The translations under genes and the position numbers were made by a program. DNA of 64,000 bases, from the NCBI GenBank assembly GCA_947179485.1, contig OX359248.1, forward strand, positions 31,629,378 through 31,693,377. The letters run 5' to 3'. The DNA comes from Allacma fusca (Eukaryota > Arthropoda > Collembola > Symphypleona > Sminthuridae). Position 1 is the first letter of the stretch. Each line of letters begins with the position of its first letter. Positions 1 through 12,960 of the stretch are shown here, piece after piece. The notes below the pieces were generated by a model. That model was not told the DNA's origin and searched no databases. It was given only the letters and a program-made list of their open reading frames with translations.

Positions 1-850
1 GTCGTTATCCTGTCTCAATTTATAAACTAATACAAGTACATAATATTTATTTAACCAATTTAGACTGACATAGTTTACAAACCAAACATAAGTGGTAAGT
101 AAGTATACATTTGCTTACTGACTATGTGATTGTACCATTCCTTTGATACTTGCTAAGAGATTGACAACTCCTGACAAGCTCAGTAAGAACGGAAAATTTC
201 TTTCCCCTCAACTAAAAACCAAAAATGGATTAAATTCACCATTTTCAGTGGAATTTCAAGGGTTAATTCAACTTCGTGCAGTTAATATTAATATATATAT
301 AATTATTACTAATAGTTAAATTATTGCATAAAATATATGACTTTGACATATGTATACTTATATCACTGGAAGTAGCATTTATAGTTGGCTCGATTTTACT
401 AGAAACTCGCCAATACACAGGACAGACGGAGGAGACACTGCCATTTTCATAAACTCGTAAGAATATCAAAGCCCTTTTCCACAATAAATGAACAACTAAC
501 AGTAAAGCCACACCAAGTAACACTTATTTAACAATATTATTGCCACAATTAGCCAGTACAGTTAGTGATCACTCTACCATACCAACCCAAACCATTCAAA
601 AACCCAACAGCCCAAAGAGAATCCACCAAGTACATACTAAGTACATCACATTCCACAAATCTAACTTCAGTGTTACTCAACCATCAGCAATAGCATACAA
701 ACACTTTATGGATAACTGCCCCACACTCAAAAATATCCAGCTTTACATACGCAGGCACAGGAGAGCGATAGACAAGGAAATATTTTTTGACTTTGAAAGA
801 AAAACATAATTGAGCCGAGAAAGAAGAGATTTGTTGTGGACAAAAAATAC

Positions 851-1015
851 CTCCTCTGCCTCATCATCAGGGTAGTCAACAAACGGTTCATACGAGGAAG
901 AATCAGGGCTCCCACCACCATTCAACGCAGCATCCAAAGTGTCAGTGTCATCCTCATCTCCAATTATTTCAAACACCTCTGACTTTCCCAGGAATTCGAA
1001 CTCCCTCATCACATT
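851..1015 (-). CDS. Acidic 55-codon exon, phase 0 at both ends
   Basis: The acceptor is ttgtaaaaatgtag and the donor gtattt after DDEAEE. The exon encodes NVMREFEFLGKSEVFEII, then GDEDDTDTLD and SSYEPFVDYPDDEAEE. Phase 0 at the start fits both the 2902-3753 exon and the last certain Pkn exon (12764), so it may be shared by both transcripts. Stops lie just outside in the same frame. The next exon to the left was not identified. No domain is recognised. Confidence 0.5.
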
Positions 1016-2901
1016 CTACATTTTTACAATTTACTAGTCAGTCCAAAACCTCAACATCATCGAGTTTTTTTAAAAAAAAAGTAGTAGACTTCCCAACTTC
1101 CCATAACATTTTCTCAAACAAAATTCACATTTTCGACACAAAACAAAAAAATATATATCTATGTATGTAGTTATCTACATTTCATCTACTCTGCCAGCAT
1201 CTATCTATGTATCTAGTCAAAAAAAAATGTCTCATGAAAATTCTATAATCAAAATCATTTCAAAATCAAAGTCTTTGAGAAAAAAACGTGACCGCCCAAA
1301 CACACTTTTTTCCTGATTACAGGATGAACTATGAACACTACTATTGTTCAAGAAGAAATTTCTTGACCCAGCATATTAATTACTGAAAAAATATTTTGTT
1401 GTTATTCAGCTACATAATTAGTGCATTAAAATGCATTTATGCGATTACAAACTAAAAAAAACTAAAGATGATGGTAATCAACACCTGGGAAGGGCCACCA
1501 CCAACCACTACATTTCAGCTAGCAGTACACTATAATAATTACATGGTTTATGGAGAAAATACTTACTGAAGTTATTTTAATGAATAGTAATGACTTAACT
1601 TTGGTATAGATATGGATAATGCTGCATGTAATTAAATACATATTATATGCACAGAGATGCACAAAGGATCAACTCGTATCAATGATAGATAGAGGTAGAC
1701 GGTCTTGAAAAATTTCTACATCCCGTTCCCTCCCCACCTCCTTCCTAGCCTTTGTTTTGTAATCTCAGAGTAATCAAACAATCCACCCCACTTATTAAAT
1801 ATCAATCATCTTTGGTGGGACTATGCATTATTAAATATGTTAATTATTTCCCTTTCTAATTCTTTCCCGTTACCTTAAAATTATCCAAGTTCAAATTTGT
1901 ATGATTATTATATTGATAGCGCCAAAGATCCATACCCGTCCAACGTCACGTTATCCCTGTCTATATACAGTAATTATTATATATATCTATATTTATTTAT
2001 AAGATCCTCAGCAATGTTTTCCTTATTCACTCACCACAACGAATTAATTAGGAATGCAAAAGAGAACACCTTACATTGAATTCCTCTAACACCCTCGAAG
2101 TTCAACATGCAACGTCAATTAACAATATTCTAAAATGGGTGACGAGTAGTGTGAATAAATCAGAACTTGATTCTTGTAAAATCAGAAATTTTTTATAACT
2201 TTGATCGAAACATGATGCAAATATTATATTTCCTCAAAAATATTTTTTCGTATGAATGCACTCTACACACGTTTACGCTTCCAATACTGACGAGCTTGAA
2301 AGACTGAGAGACTGTAAATGATTACCTTGAAGATTGCACTTCGTTGGCTTTTTGTATTTGCCCATAACACTTGTTACTACCTACTCTCCAAATAGGATTA
2401 CCTAAATAATACTTCTTGCAGCCAAAGATCATTCTCACATGCGTACATACATACATTGTGTTCCACACATGGATACATACTGGTATATATATAAATATGC
2501 ATGTGGGTACACAAATAATAAGAATCCCAAATTAAGACTCATGTAACTTCTGCCCTGAAAATTATCTTGTGATTATAACTGCAAATATAGCTGTGTATCT
2601 TATTGCACCCTCCTGGTCATAATTATGGATACCTGACCATGTAGACACGTCAATATGTACATACGTACATGGCAGATGTATACTGACTATTTTCACAGTA
2701 ACACAAGTTTAACTCCCAAACGTGTTTTAAATGTTAAATCAAAATAATTTCATTGGAGATACTCAAATACTATACTTACGTACATGTACCGAAAAAAAAA
2801 TCAGCCTACTATTATAAACAGATTTGCTGATAATCAATATACTTATAGCATGATATATTATATCATAAAAAAAAGAACGCATTCATGAAGTCCTTCCGTA
2901 C
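1016..2901 (-). other. Probable intron between the 2902 and 851 exons
   Basis: AT-rich with no open frame worth supporting. It holds runs of TACATA-type words near 2450-2700. Nothing else is seen. Confidence 0.4.
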
Positions 2902-3753
2902 CCGCCTACACGAAACCTCCAGGTAATGTTTTTTCCTCTCAGCCCAGCCACAGTCATCTTGGTCTTCACAGCCTTTATCATTAAAGTCACTACTGCTCGA
3001 CCAAGAGCCATTTCGACTCAAACCACGAGTTAGACTATTGGTTCGCTCGATTAGGCAAGAGAGTCGATGAGACGGGCGGTGACGATGTGATTGAGATGAA
3101 GATGAAGTCAAACTTTTATTTAATGATGAGCAATATGAAGATTCACGTAAGAGTAAGCCGGGATCATCCAAAGACTCGTTTGACAAGGACTTTATGTACA
3201 GGCCTGATTCTTCTTCATGCTCCTGCAAATTCCTATCCAAAATTAAAATTTCCTCTTCCTTCTGTCCCTCTTCTTCATCATTCCCAACTTCTTCCTCGCC
3301 ATCCTCCTCTTCATCCTCCATGTCAGTCCTCTCTACCTCATTACTAATATAACTCTGATCCTCATCACACATCTCAACCTCACTGTATTTCTTTGGTCGA
3401 TTAAATTTCCGAAGATTGATGGATTTCCTTTTGAGATTGGGTAACTTCCACCATTTTTTCCTTGCAACTTCCTCCGCTTCTGAGGATGAGGAGGAAAGTC
3501 CACAACCACTATCTCCATTCTCATCCTCTTGCTCCACAATTACACACACGCAGTAATGATTGGGCTCATAGTAGGGTGAATTTCCATGACAATTGCAGGA
3601 AGAGGACTGAACAACAATAGTAGGGAGAGAGTCTGCCGGTGGCATTTCCGTGCCGAAATATTGCCTCCTCACTAGAACTGGAGAAGCCAGGATTTGTGGA
3701 GGAGGTGGTACTTGAGCTGGAGGAGAGCTTCGCCTCTGAACTATGTACAACAT
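2902..3753 (-). CDS. Acidic, Ser-rich first coding exon (possible alternative Pkn N-terminus or separate gene)
   Basis: The ATG at 3753 (context accATG) opens MLYIVQRRSSPPAQVPPPP, and the frame runs 284 codons to donor gtacgg after SCRR. There is a Cys-rich patch (CNCHG..YYEPNHYCVCV), a basic patch (ARKKWWKLPNLKRKSINLRK), a long Asp/Glu block (EDEEEDGEEEVGNDEEEGQ) and Ser runs. The exon ends in phase 0 and can splice in frame to the exon at 1015. Two GA/CT tracts lie just upstream. It is on the same strand as Pkn and downstream of the last certain Pkn exon. It is therefore either an internal alternative start for Pkn or an unrelated gene in the long intron. No family is recognised. Confidence 0.6.
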
Positions 3754-3792
3754 GGTGAGAGACTCACAGAGAGGAGACACACAAAAAGAGAC

Positions 3793-3809
3793 AGAGAGAG
3801 AGAGAGAGA
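3793..3809. promoter_or_regulatory. GA/CT tract just upstream of the 3753 start
   Basis: A run of AG dinucleotides (CT on the transcribed strand) about 40-55 bases 5' of the ATG at 3753. It sits where a 5' UTR or core promoter would be, and GAGA-type tracts are common at arthropod promoters. It could also be a plain microsatellite. Confidence 0.35.
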
Positions 3810-3932
3810 TAAAGAGTTACACCGAAAGTGACTACCAATAACTGTTTTACTGTACTGAGATTACATCAACTTGGCTCAAACTCAAGTTCTTCAAGAACTT
3901 TAATGTTATTAACCAAATAGTATTATGATAGT

Positions 3933-3955
3933 GAGAGAGAGAGAGAGAGAGAGAG
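3933..3955. promoter_or_regulatory. Second GA/CT tract upstream of the 3753 start
   Basis: A second AG run about 180-200 bases before the same ATG. Two separate GA tracts in 200 bases, both upstream of a long coding exon, suggest a promoter region rather than chance. Confidence 0.3.
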
Positions 3956-6900
3956 ATACACAGACCACAACTCACCACCACACTTCTGTATCCTAAACAA
4001 CTGGTCGAGTTGATGCTCAAACTGAACTGACGGACGACACAGCATGAAGACTACAAAAAGAAGTGGTATTGGTATAAGTGAAATCCTAGTGAAAACTAGG
4101 ATTAGTTTTCAGTTTCTCATGATTCTCAATGTTCTGGTCACACATTGTTGGTCGAAATGAACACTGGATGAGCACCGCACGAGTTAACCAACTGAGACCA
4201 ACTGGCTTTTGCTTTTACTCTTACTCCTGCATACTCTACTCCCATGTAGCACACAGAGTTAAATGGAAATGGAAAACTTATTATTGATCTCAAGAGGAAA
4301 TAATCCCACGACTGCCCCACAAGGTAATGAAAATCAACAAGCGCGTCAAAAGAATCAAGACTAGTTTCTTCTTCGACGACAACACATGCACGTATGCTTG
4401 ATGCATGTAGCTTGGGCTCGGCTCGGGTTACATGTGTAATTACAACAAGAGGTATGTACTATTAAATGTACCTATCACATTTATTTAAGACGAAACAAAA
4501 GACTCATCAGTCCGGAGCAAAAGTTATGCACAAGTTTCAATTTACGCTTAAAAGTCTCAAGTTTCCTCTCGTATGTTGTGTCTTTCTCTTTTACAATGAC
4601 TGTTCAACACGAATGAAGAGCAATTCAAATTAAACTTTTCTTCTTACAAAATTTTCTCTGGTCACTCCAACAATAATTGCACACGTTATGTATCTTTCTT
4701 GTGTTGACTTTGGGGCTGGCAAAAATTACCTTCCATTGTTACTAAGTGGGTACATACATATCTACATAGAACATACGGTTCAGTACAATTTTTTGCTTGG
4801 GTGATGGTCGGATCTATAAGGCAGCCCCATCATTGCCAAGAAATTGCCAAAGTTTGTCATCCAGCACATACATACATACATAGATAGACACACACACACA
4901 TGTACTCACTTCAAGTCCATATGTATGCCAACACTACACGAGTTCATAACCCCTTTTCTAAATGGCAAACCACTCAAGTTACCTAATTTGGCCGCTCGCG
5001 CCGTACACGAAATAATAGTAAAGTCCAAAAAGAAAAGAAAACACAGAAGATTCTTCCAACAACTAGTGCTCTCGTCCTACGTGCATACTACATACATGCT
5101 TGCATGCACTTATATACTGTTGTCCATTTTCGAGGATCTCTTTTAACTCATTTCAACCAGCCAAAGAAACTGCAACTCCGCGATCAGCAAGACATTCCAC
5201 AGTATGTAGATATGTATGTACATGTACAAATTGAAGTAATTCAAGGGAGCTCTATTTAGTTTCACATAAGATCCACAAGTCTATATTATTTCCCGTTGTT
5301 TCGTGGAAATCATTACATACTTCTACAAATAAGTATGACAGGAGGTTGGCTGGACGAATGGGAAAATGTCCGTATGTATGTATGTACATACATTTACATG
5401 CTACTAGGAGATGAGAGATGAGAAGATAAAAAACAATAGGGTTGCCGTAATTTCCCCGAAATGAGTTCTCACACGCGCTCACAGTTCCTGTTGTATCGTA
5501 CTAGCTCACATAAAATGCAAAGGAGCTCAATTAAATTCAAATGTACTGTGCTGCTTTTTCTACATTTTATTTGCCATACTTTAGGCACCCTCCTTATATT
5601 TTATGACTGGTTCTCGTTTCAGTAACCTTCACCAAAAAAAAATTGTCACAAATAATATTTTAACATTGTTCCAAGCCTACCTACAGCCTATCTGAGTTGT
5701 AAAATCACGACGGAACTGATTGCAAAAGAAAATCACATGGATGCTCTCTTTAGGCACTTTAGAAGTTGGCACAGGCTCGTGTCTTCGGAAACTGAGGCTG
5801 AAGTCATTCAGATAAACCCTAATAAATCCCAATGTAATATTGGAAATGTCAAGTAACTGAGAGCACCCAAAAGTTTGAACAACACTTCAACTTCCTTCCA
5901 TATACATACATATTAGGCTGATAAAATAAACACCCACAAAGACGCCACAACAGGAGCCGCCAATGCCATGTAGGATTTGCTTATAAGAAACTCTACTCCC
6001 CACTACTGCCCCAGTGAAGTGTTGTTGTGACCACAAATATTGTTGAAATAAGTTAGACAGTCAAATCACCATTCCCATTCACCTATTCCACTTGGATACC
6101 AAAAAAGGTAAAACGCACCGTAATAAATTACAGGTGATTCTTCTTTTGAGCCAATTCAGTAAGTCAGATAAATGACAACGAGCATTTTAACCATGGAAGT
6201 GCTCCATAATACAATCATGGAGGGAAGTAACTACCTACTTTATTATGAAGGATTAAGAGTGTACATATATGTACATATACAAAAACCCTCAAAATGACAG
6301 TGACAAAAGTTTTAAAAGCTTTGACTCATGAAAACTATGGTGAGTAGACATTACATACAACTTTCGGGTTTCAGTAAGTTTGATATATAAATGTGACAGG
6401 TCCAATCAGATCTCAATAAAAACCAGCAAAAGAATTTTAATTACACTACAACATATCAAAAGCCAATCTTCCATTTACAATCAAACGTTAGAAAGTAATT
6501 ACTTTCTATCCAACACTACCCCCAACTGCTCTATTGACCGGGTCAAGTCTTCTGTCACATTTCCAATTGTCCATTGACAAAAATTCTCGGAATGAACTTG
6601 TATCTGAGCAGAAAGGCTGAAATTAGTCTAATCTCAGGAGCGGTTACAAAACACTTGGCAAAGAAAACGTCAACAAACCCTTCGACACTTCAGAACCAAA
6701 ATCTTTCTTCCCTTGCTATTTCCTTTATTGGGAGCGGATCAAGGTAACTTTACAAAACAGTTGTTTCATATACATACTATTCTTGTGTCTCCTGGCCTGG
6801 CATCAGCCAACGTGGCTCTCTCATCAGTCATACGAGGAGTCAGAGTCAGAGACAGACAACAACAACAACCAGAATTGCATTTTTGTATTGTCGCCGTGCT

Positions 6901-9349
6901 CAACCACGCCTCATGAATTATTAACCTAACATTAGAGATTCACATGTGATGCAATTGCAGCAAATACACATAACCGTCAACAATATTATATAACTGACAG
7001 TCCTAACTACCAAAAAGTTACGACAAAAAGGAATAGGAATACCACTCCACAACAAAGAATGGCAACGATAAGAAACGTCGAAAAACAATTTTTGACTGTC
7101 AAGTATGAATGTCACCACCGGCTGTTCCCTGCACATGAAGTAGCCCACGAGAATTGGTCATACACACCTAATTTGTATAACAGAGAAGTCTTAAATCATA
7201 TTTTTTTTAAATCTTTCGAATCTTCAAACAGTATCTGTCTGTACACACATAATATTTTCAATGAGAGTAAGATAACAAATGATACATTGAACAGCATGGG
7301 ATACAATTTGCATACCGAAGTACTCGCAAAATATTACTACTTGATCCCTATTTACCTATCCTTGCTGATGTTAACCATACATAATACGTACATATATAAA
7401 CACGTACTACGTAATAACAATCCACTTATCCGTGTTGTATGTAGTACGGATCAGTATGTAACTCCGTAACACTTTCACGCATGTTTACCTACCATGAAAT
7501 GAAGACTGCAATTAGCAGAAAGTTACGAGATAAAATAACCATCAATACATTATAGAAAGTTAATATTTTGCCTGAGAATATCTATTTTATGCAAGCCTGT
7601 GTGTCAGAGCTTGCAGGTACATGGTACATGTCAAACCTTAACGATGTTTATAGTTAAGGTAAAACAGAAAACTTGGAGGGTATCGAGCCAAAAATAAGAA
7701 TCTATGCCATAAATCATTTAAACTTAACTATAGGTTCTGTTCTCTTAAAATGCATACGCGCATCTTGATAATGATGCTAACGATACGCCCAAAATAAATT
7801 CACTTTTTATCATTCTCCACGTACTCCATAGCGTAAGGTATGTCTGCGAGCGAATGTGTGTATTTTCACATTACATTAAGTAGTCATAAAAATAATCAAA
7901 ACATAACTTAGAAAAACTTCTTTACAAAATACAGCCTAATTTTTGTAGTCAATTACATACTATCTCGTACTCAGCCGTCATTTATGTACTCACAAATTGC
8001 TGTTCTAAACTTTCTGTAGGTGATCCCTGAAGACAATCGTTTACAGGAAAAAACCGTGATAATCCCTGCCGCATACTGAGTAGATAGAGGCTCCACAATA
8101 TTCCTTAATCTTCTTATCTCCTAAATGGCTTAATCGTAATGCTGTGAAGCTTTCTACATCATTTAATATGATGGCTACAAACTGAACATGTATAAACAAG
8201 CCTGCATATCAAAGCAATTTGCCGAAAGCTTAATGCAGAGCAGACCGTCTTTCTCTGTAGCCTTAAGACTAACAATAAAAACGTTAAGTTGCAATGTTGG
8301 TACAAATTATTATCATTTTTAAAAGATATGAACTATGTTAAATACAAGCCCCACATAGTGGCACGCTAAATACAAACTTTACTTGTACGTATGTGCATGT
8401 ATGTATGTATGCCGTATGCTGCACGATCACCTGAACAATATTAGAATCCTTCTGGCCAGGCCCTTATAATTTTGTCACCTTGCCTTGCCTTGTCGAAAAT
8501 AGGATGTAAATTAGGGGAAAAAGTGTCGATTTAAAAAACAACTCATCATTAACACCCTCAACAATTTGATGGCAAATTTAAGTTCATGCCCATGTTTAGT
8601 CAAGGTACATGAAGCTGCTCCATAGCCTGTCGCAACTTTCAACTAGAACTAGTTGCAATATGACATAATAAATCTGAAAAATTATCCGCCTTTCATAATG
8701 TGCTTAAGTACAAAACACAGTTTGATTAGTGTGGGTTGCAATTAACCACGTTCTATTTTTTAGTAGACTATTTAACATAATAATGTGACTTCAATTTGGT
8801 CCCACGCAAACCCGCTCTGCTCTACACTTTTACAAACTACGTTGTTATTAGCTTAGAAAAAAATGAACTGTTCAAAATTCACCAGTAAAATAGTCACACA
8901 ACTGAATATTATATAAATTATGCAGGGTAAATATACTCAAAAGAAATTAGGAGCTAATGCATCGTGACAACCTGACTACGAAACAACCTTCACAAGAGTA
9001 GTACAAAAATTTCCAATTTGTGCTTAGAGTAAAAGTTTAAATTACTCCGATCCAAATTTCGCTCTTCTTTTCCAAAACTGACAGGGTTAAATATGACAAC
9101 AAAGTCAGGACTCCTTCTTGTAACAATATACTCACAATTTCTTTTTAATTTCCCATTCCTTTCACGACTGCTCCTCTAACCAAACAACACACACAGGGTT
9201 GTATTTAGCAGTATAGTATCTTGATCTCATCGACATTTTTGGACTTATTATTATGAATCCTAACCATTTTCATAGATATTCATATGATTCAGGGAGGCAA
9301 GTGTGTACATACATACCTAAGCCGTCATAGATTTATCACTTCCACTTAC
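3956..9349. other. Non-coding stretch, probably Pkn intron
   Basis: No exon is supported. The longest open frame is a plus-strand AT-rich one at 7059-7469, with biased composition and no recognisable features. Tetranucleotide ATAC/GTAT runs occur near 4866, 5370 and 8395. Confidence 0.4.
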
Positions 9350-9640
9350 TTTGCAAGGATTCATATATCTTCTAAGACTATTACCGCTCTCGAACCGTAC
9401 GTTACTTCCATATCTTGAGTAATTAGACTCGGAACTTGGATATGTACCTCCAAAATGTCTAAATATGGGCAACCTGCCAGTCAAATCTATGGAATCAGTT
9501 TTGAAGCGAAAGTAGTTATAAATGTTTAAAACAGATACGCCAAGATGCATAACTATCCCGAAATGAATCAACTGGCCTGTCTGTCCTTGCAAGACTACGA
9601 TCAACACATTTGCAGTATCCAATACACATTGTAGGTCTAC
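9350..9640 (-). CDS. Possible cassette exon in the long Pkn intron
   Basis: A 97-codon open stretch bounded by a good acceptor (ttgtgttctcag) and a perfect donor (gtaagt), in phase 0 at both ends. It would therefore fit between the Pkn linker exon and the 1015 exon without breaking the frame. The second half (PSSESNYSRYGSNVRFESG) looks protein-like. The first half is hydrophobic and less convincing. It could be chance in AT-rich DNA. Confidence 0.25.
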
Positions 9641-10118
9641 CTGAGAACACAACACTACAAACGGGTAATATTTCATGAAACTGATAGCCTTTCTACTCGT
9701 TGGGAACAACATTTTAGAAATCAGATCTCTTACTGTCGGTCAGCAAGTACGATTTGCTAGTAAATTGTCCCCCTGCCATAGTAGAACAAAAAAATAAAAC
9801 ATCAGTTGGAAGTCCTGTGCACAGGTACATGTAATTATACATATCACCCTTAGATTCTTTCTGCATGTACACAACCTACATGCATAGAATTCGTAGCACT
9901 CCTCACTAAATACAAAAAACCACAATGATTGATCACCCGTCTAATTGTAAGTGATTAATACATGAGAAAACAGAAGCATTAGTCAAGTATTAACCTGATT
10001 TTTTTTCCGATTGCTCATTAAAGCTGGTAATTGAATTCAATACGGTATCTATAATAAATATAATAAATGAGAACTTCTGTAACATGACTAATGCCCTGCA
10101 TGAATCCTCCCTTACAGC

Positions 10119-10265
10119 TTAGACTACTGCATATTTCCCGAGAGACAGATCCGGATCCCCCCATCCGACGTCATCACAGTAAGTACAAGCGGCATTTTTG
10201 GCGTAGGCGAGTGTGGCATGGGACATTGCAGCACAAGACAAGACGAGCCAAAATAGATCCACCAT
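10119..10265 (-). CDS. Possible small secreted peptide, 48 aa
   Basis: The ATG at 10265 opens MVDLFWLVLSCAAMSHATLA, a good signal peptide with likely cleavage after AYA. A short mature part follows: KNAACTYCDDVGWGDPDLSL and GKYAVV, then TAA. The GC content is clearly above the surroundings, which supports coding. C-x2-C and an L-G-K (amidation-like) step are visible. A gtagtc inside the last codons or a gtaagg just after the stop could make it a first exon instead. No family is recognised. It lies on the minus strand in the long Pkn intron. Confidence 0.4.
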   Translation of the reverse strand: MVDLFWLVLSCAAMSHATLAYAKNAACTYCDDVGWGDPDLSLGKYAVV

Positions 10266-12763
10266 ACTAAAAAAGTATTTATGGACATAGCAGAGAATCA
10301 CAGCAGGTGCATAATTTAATTGAGCCAAGGTGAGGATGAGAATTGTTAACATGAAATAATAAATAGTGGCCTTACGAGCAGCACGACTGCACGACTACCA
10401 CGTTCGCACTTCCAATACCGAATTGGATAAACACACACATACGACACATATGCAACAAACCCTAAAAATCCCACAGGATTTCACTTACCAACCATGCTAA
10501 ACGATATGATCAAAAGATACAAAGCTATCAATCAAAGCCAAATGTCGAGCACACTCCCTAAATTGTAATTACAACTACGCGTATCAAGTCCCTAAGAAAA
10601 TATTATATTGATTGCTTTTTCATCTACCATTGCGTCATATCCAATAGAATGGTCAAATACATCAAAGTACACGTTTGACAATGTGCAACACTTCCCTACA
10701 ATCGAGAGCTAATTACTAGCAAAATCCCAAGTAACCCCAAATAACAACAAACCCAAGTTATTCCGATTCCACATTGACAATTTATTTGTCAGGCAAGGTA
10801 GGATGGAATTGCATGTCAGAAAAAAATATCGTCAAATCCATCAAAGCAGTAATAGCATAGAACTGCATCCGCGGCAATCAATACCAGCCCATTAACAAGA
10901 TAAATATGGTATTCTAACTCATTTGAAAAACACTAACTGCCCACCAAAAAACTGATAACGTTTCTAACTTGAAAGTTGAAGTCAGAAATGCCAGTAACCT
11001 GTCAGATATTAAACTTGACGACAGCATCCATGGTCATGTACCCAAACAACAGCAACAACCTCCTTTCTCTTAGACACGCAAGACAAGGTGCGAACTAAAC
11101 TTACATTTACCGCTGGTGTCCAAGAGCCGGCATGTATTTACGGTCTAGCTGAATATCGGGAGTTAATTTCTATTTTAGGTGGAAGCGTAACTACGTGGCA
11201 GTCTTGCTTGCATTTATTTCAAGTGTACTTATTGCATATACCTACAGGTTGCACACGCTGCACTTGTCAAAACACTACTGTTTTCAGTTATGTATTTTAT
11301 AATAGACACAAGAAATTCAAGCAGAAACCTACACAGTTTCGCTACATAGCCCCAACAGTGAGGGCAATCATCTACTTAATCTGATCCAAAAATGTCCTGT
11401 AGCAAAGCCAACTTGCAGAAAGTTGCAATTTGCAATTTTTATGCATTATAAATTAGTTTACCATTCGACTCCTGCCTTCACCTGAACCTTCACCAACTTT
11501 TAAATCATTTAAGAACAGTTGTATTCCATCTCTCACTCGTCTTTCAGTTCATATATGAATGGCTGAGCACATACAGAATATAAATTCTGTCCTTTCTTTC
11601 TGGTTTCTTTTCTTGGCTTGCATAAATACAAACTAAATCATAGCTGCAACTGTACCGTCAACCGTAATGTATAACGAGACCGTTGTATTTATAAAACAAA
11701 CCTAATCAGATCAGAATATTTGTCGTTTGTCATGACTTTTTGCAGTGGTGTGGCGTAACTTAAAAGTAACAGGACAGATTCAAATGAAGGTACAAAGGTA
11801 ATTTAAAACCTAATACATAAGCTGCCCTGACTTGCATTTTTTATCCTTCTATTTAAATTGCTCTAGCATAAACTTTTAATGGATTTCCTTAGAGTGCTTT
11901 GAATTTAATGCTTTGTCCTAGCAACGCATGACAGAGTTGAGAAGACGCTTATGGACAGATCTACTAGGACAGATACTGGTTTATGGCCATTTTACTGCGG
12001 ACTACGGAATTTGCGTCAAGATATGCAAAAATGAAAGCTTGTAAGTAGCTGCAAGATTGTCAACATTGACAGGTATGATTACAAGGAAAAAGCCTCAGGA
12101 GTCAACTAAAAGTAACACACGAGTAATGAGCTTTAAGGCTAACCAAGTAATAAAAGAAATATTAGAACCACTCTTGATACGCTTTCCTAAAAACGTTCCC
12201 AAATATTTTACAAGAACCAGATAAGGTTCATTTGATTATGCAAAAATGCATACAAAACTAAGGCGTGTAGTTGATGAATAAGAAAAATGGCAATTAAAAA
12301 ATTGTAGCTACCATGGCATGTTTGATGACAGCTTGTTATGCAATATGGTAAGTAAAATTCCCCCGCTTATGATAATTAGTAGTACTATCATTTGTCCAAA
12401 CACACTTACAATTAAAGAAGCCTGTGCATGACTGATTTTCGTACTTCTAAATAAAGTTATGACAATATGATAAATAAGCATAGTATAATTATAATTACTA
12501 ACTACCTAAACATTATCCGCAGGTGTTTGATTTCGTAAAGGGCGAATAATAGCAGGACAAGAAAAAAAATCAAACTGTAAATAACTACATTCCAAAATGC
12601 ATTTGTTTAAAAACAAGGAAAACAAAAAATTAAATAAAACAAAATTGACAGACGAGTAAGAAGTGAGAAAAAACTTTTACAAAAATGATCACATTAAGTG
12701 ATTCAAGCTAATAGTATGAAACTAATTTTGATGAAAAATTCCACTAGGAAAACATAAACTTAC
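10266..12763. other. Non-coding stretch left of the last certain Pkn exon
   Basis: No supported exon. This is where kinase-domain exons would be expected if introns were short. I saw no glycine-rich loop, HRD or DFG coding on the minus strand. Confidence 0.4.
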
Positions 12764-12960
12764 TGTAACTTCGATCTCCGATGGTGTTGTGACCAGCACA
12801 GGGAAGACGGGTTGCTTTTGAATAGATGCAGCTGAACTTGGGGTTGCAGATTTAATCCCACCGAATGTTACCATTGTTGGTTGGCTATTTGACTCCGCAA
12901 TTACATCTGCTTTGGACGGAATTTGCGATAAATCTAACTTCGGAGGTCTTGGAGGGGCTG
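12764..12960 (-). CDS. Pkn: Pkn exon: proline-rich linker
   Basis: Acceptor tattttaag, donor gtaagt, ending in phase 0. It encodes [16 protein letters not shown], a possible SH3 ligand, then a Ser/Thr/Pro stretch ending TTPSEIEVT. It is the leftmost exon that can be assigned to Pkn with confidence. The next exon must start in phase 0. Confidence 0.88.

Noticed and set aside
263-523. Minus-strand ORF starting with a hydrophobic run
   Set aside because: No in-phase acceptor links it to the 851 exon without a stop, and no domain is visible.
2863-2901. Extension of the acidic exon to a downstream stop
   Set aside because: A usable donor (gtacgg) after SCRR and an in-phase next exon fit better than an ending in poly-Phe from an A-tract.
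7059-7469. 136-codon plus-strand open frame
   Set aside because: AT-rich composition, many Tyr/Asn/Ile/Leu, no domain, no convincing splice or promoter context; ORFs of this length occur by chance here.
11088-11384. 98-codon plus-strand ORF
   Set aside because: No splice context, no recognisable sequence, and antisense to the Pkn intron.
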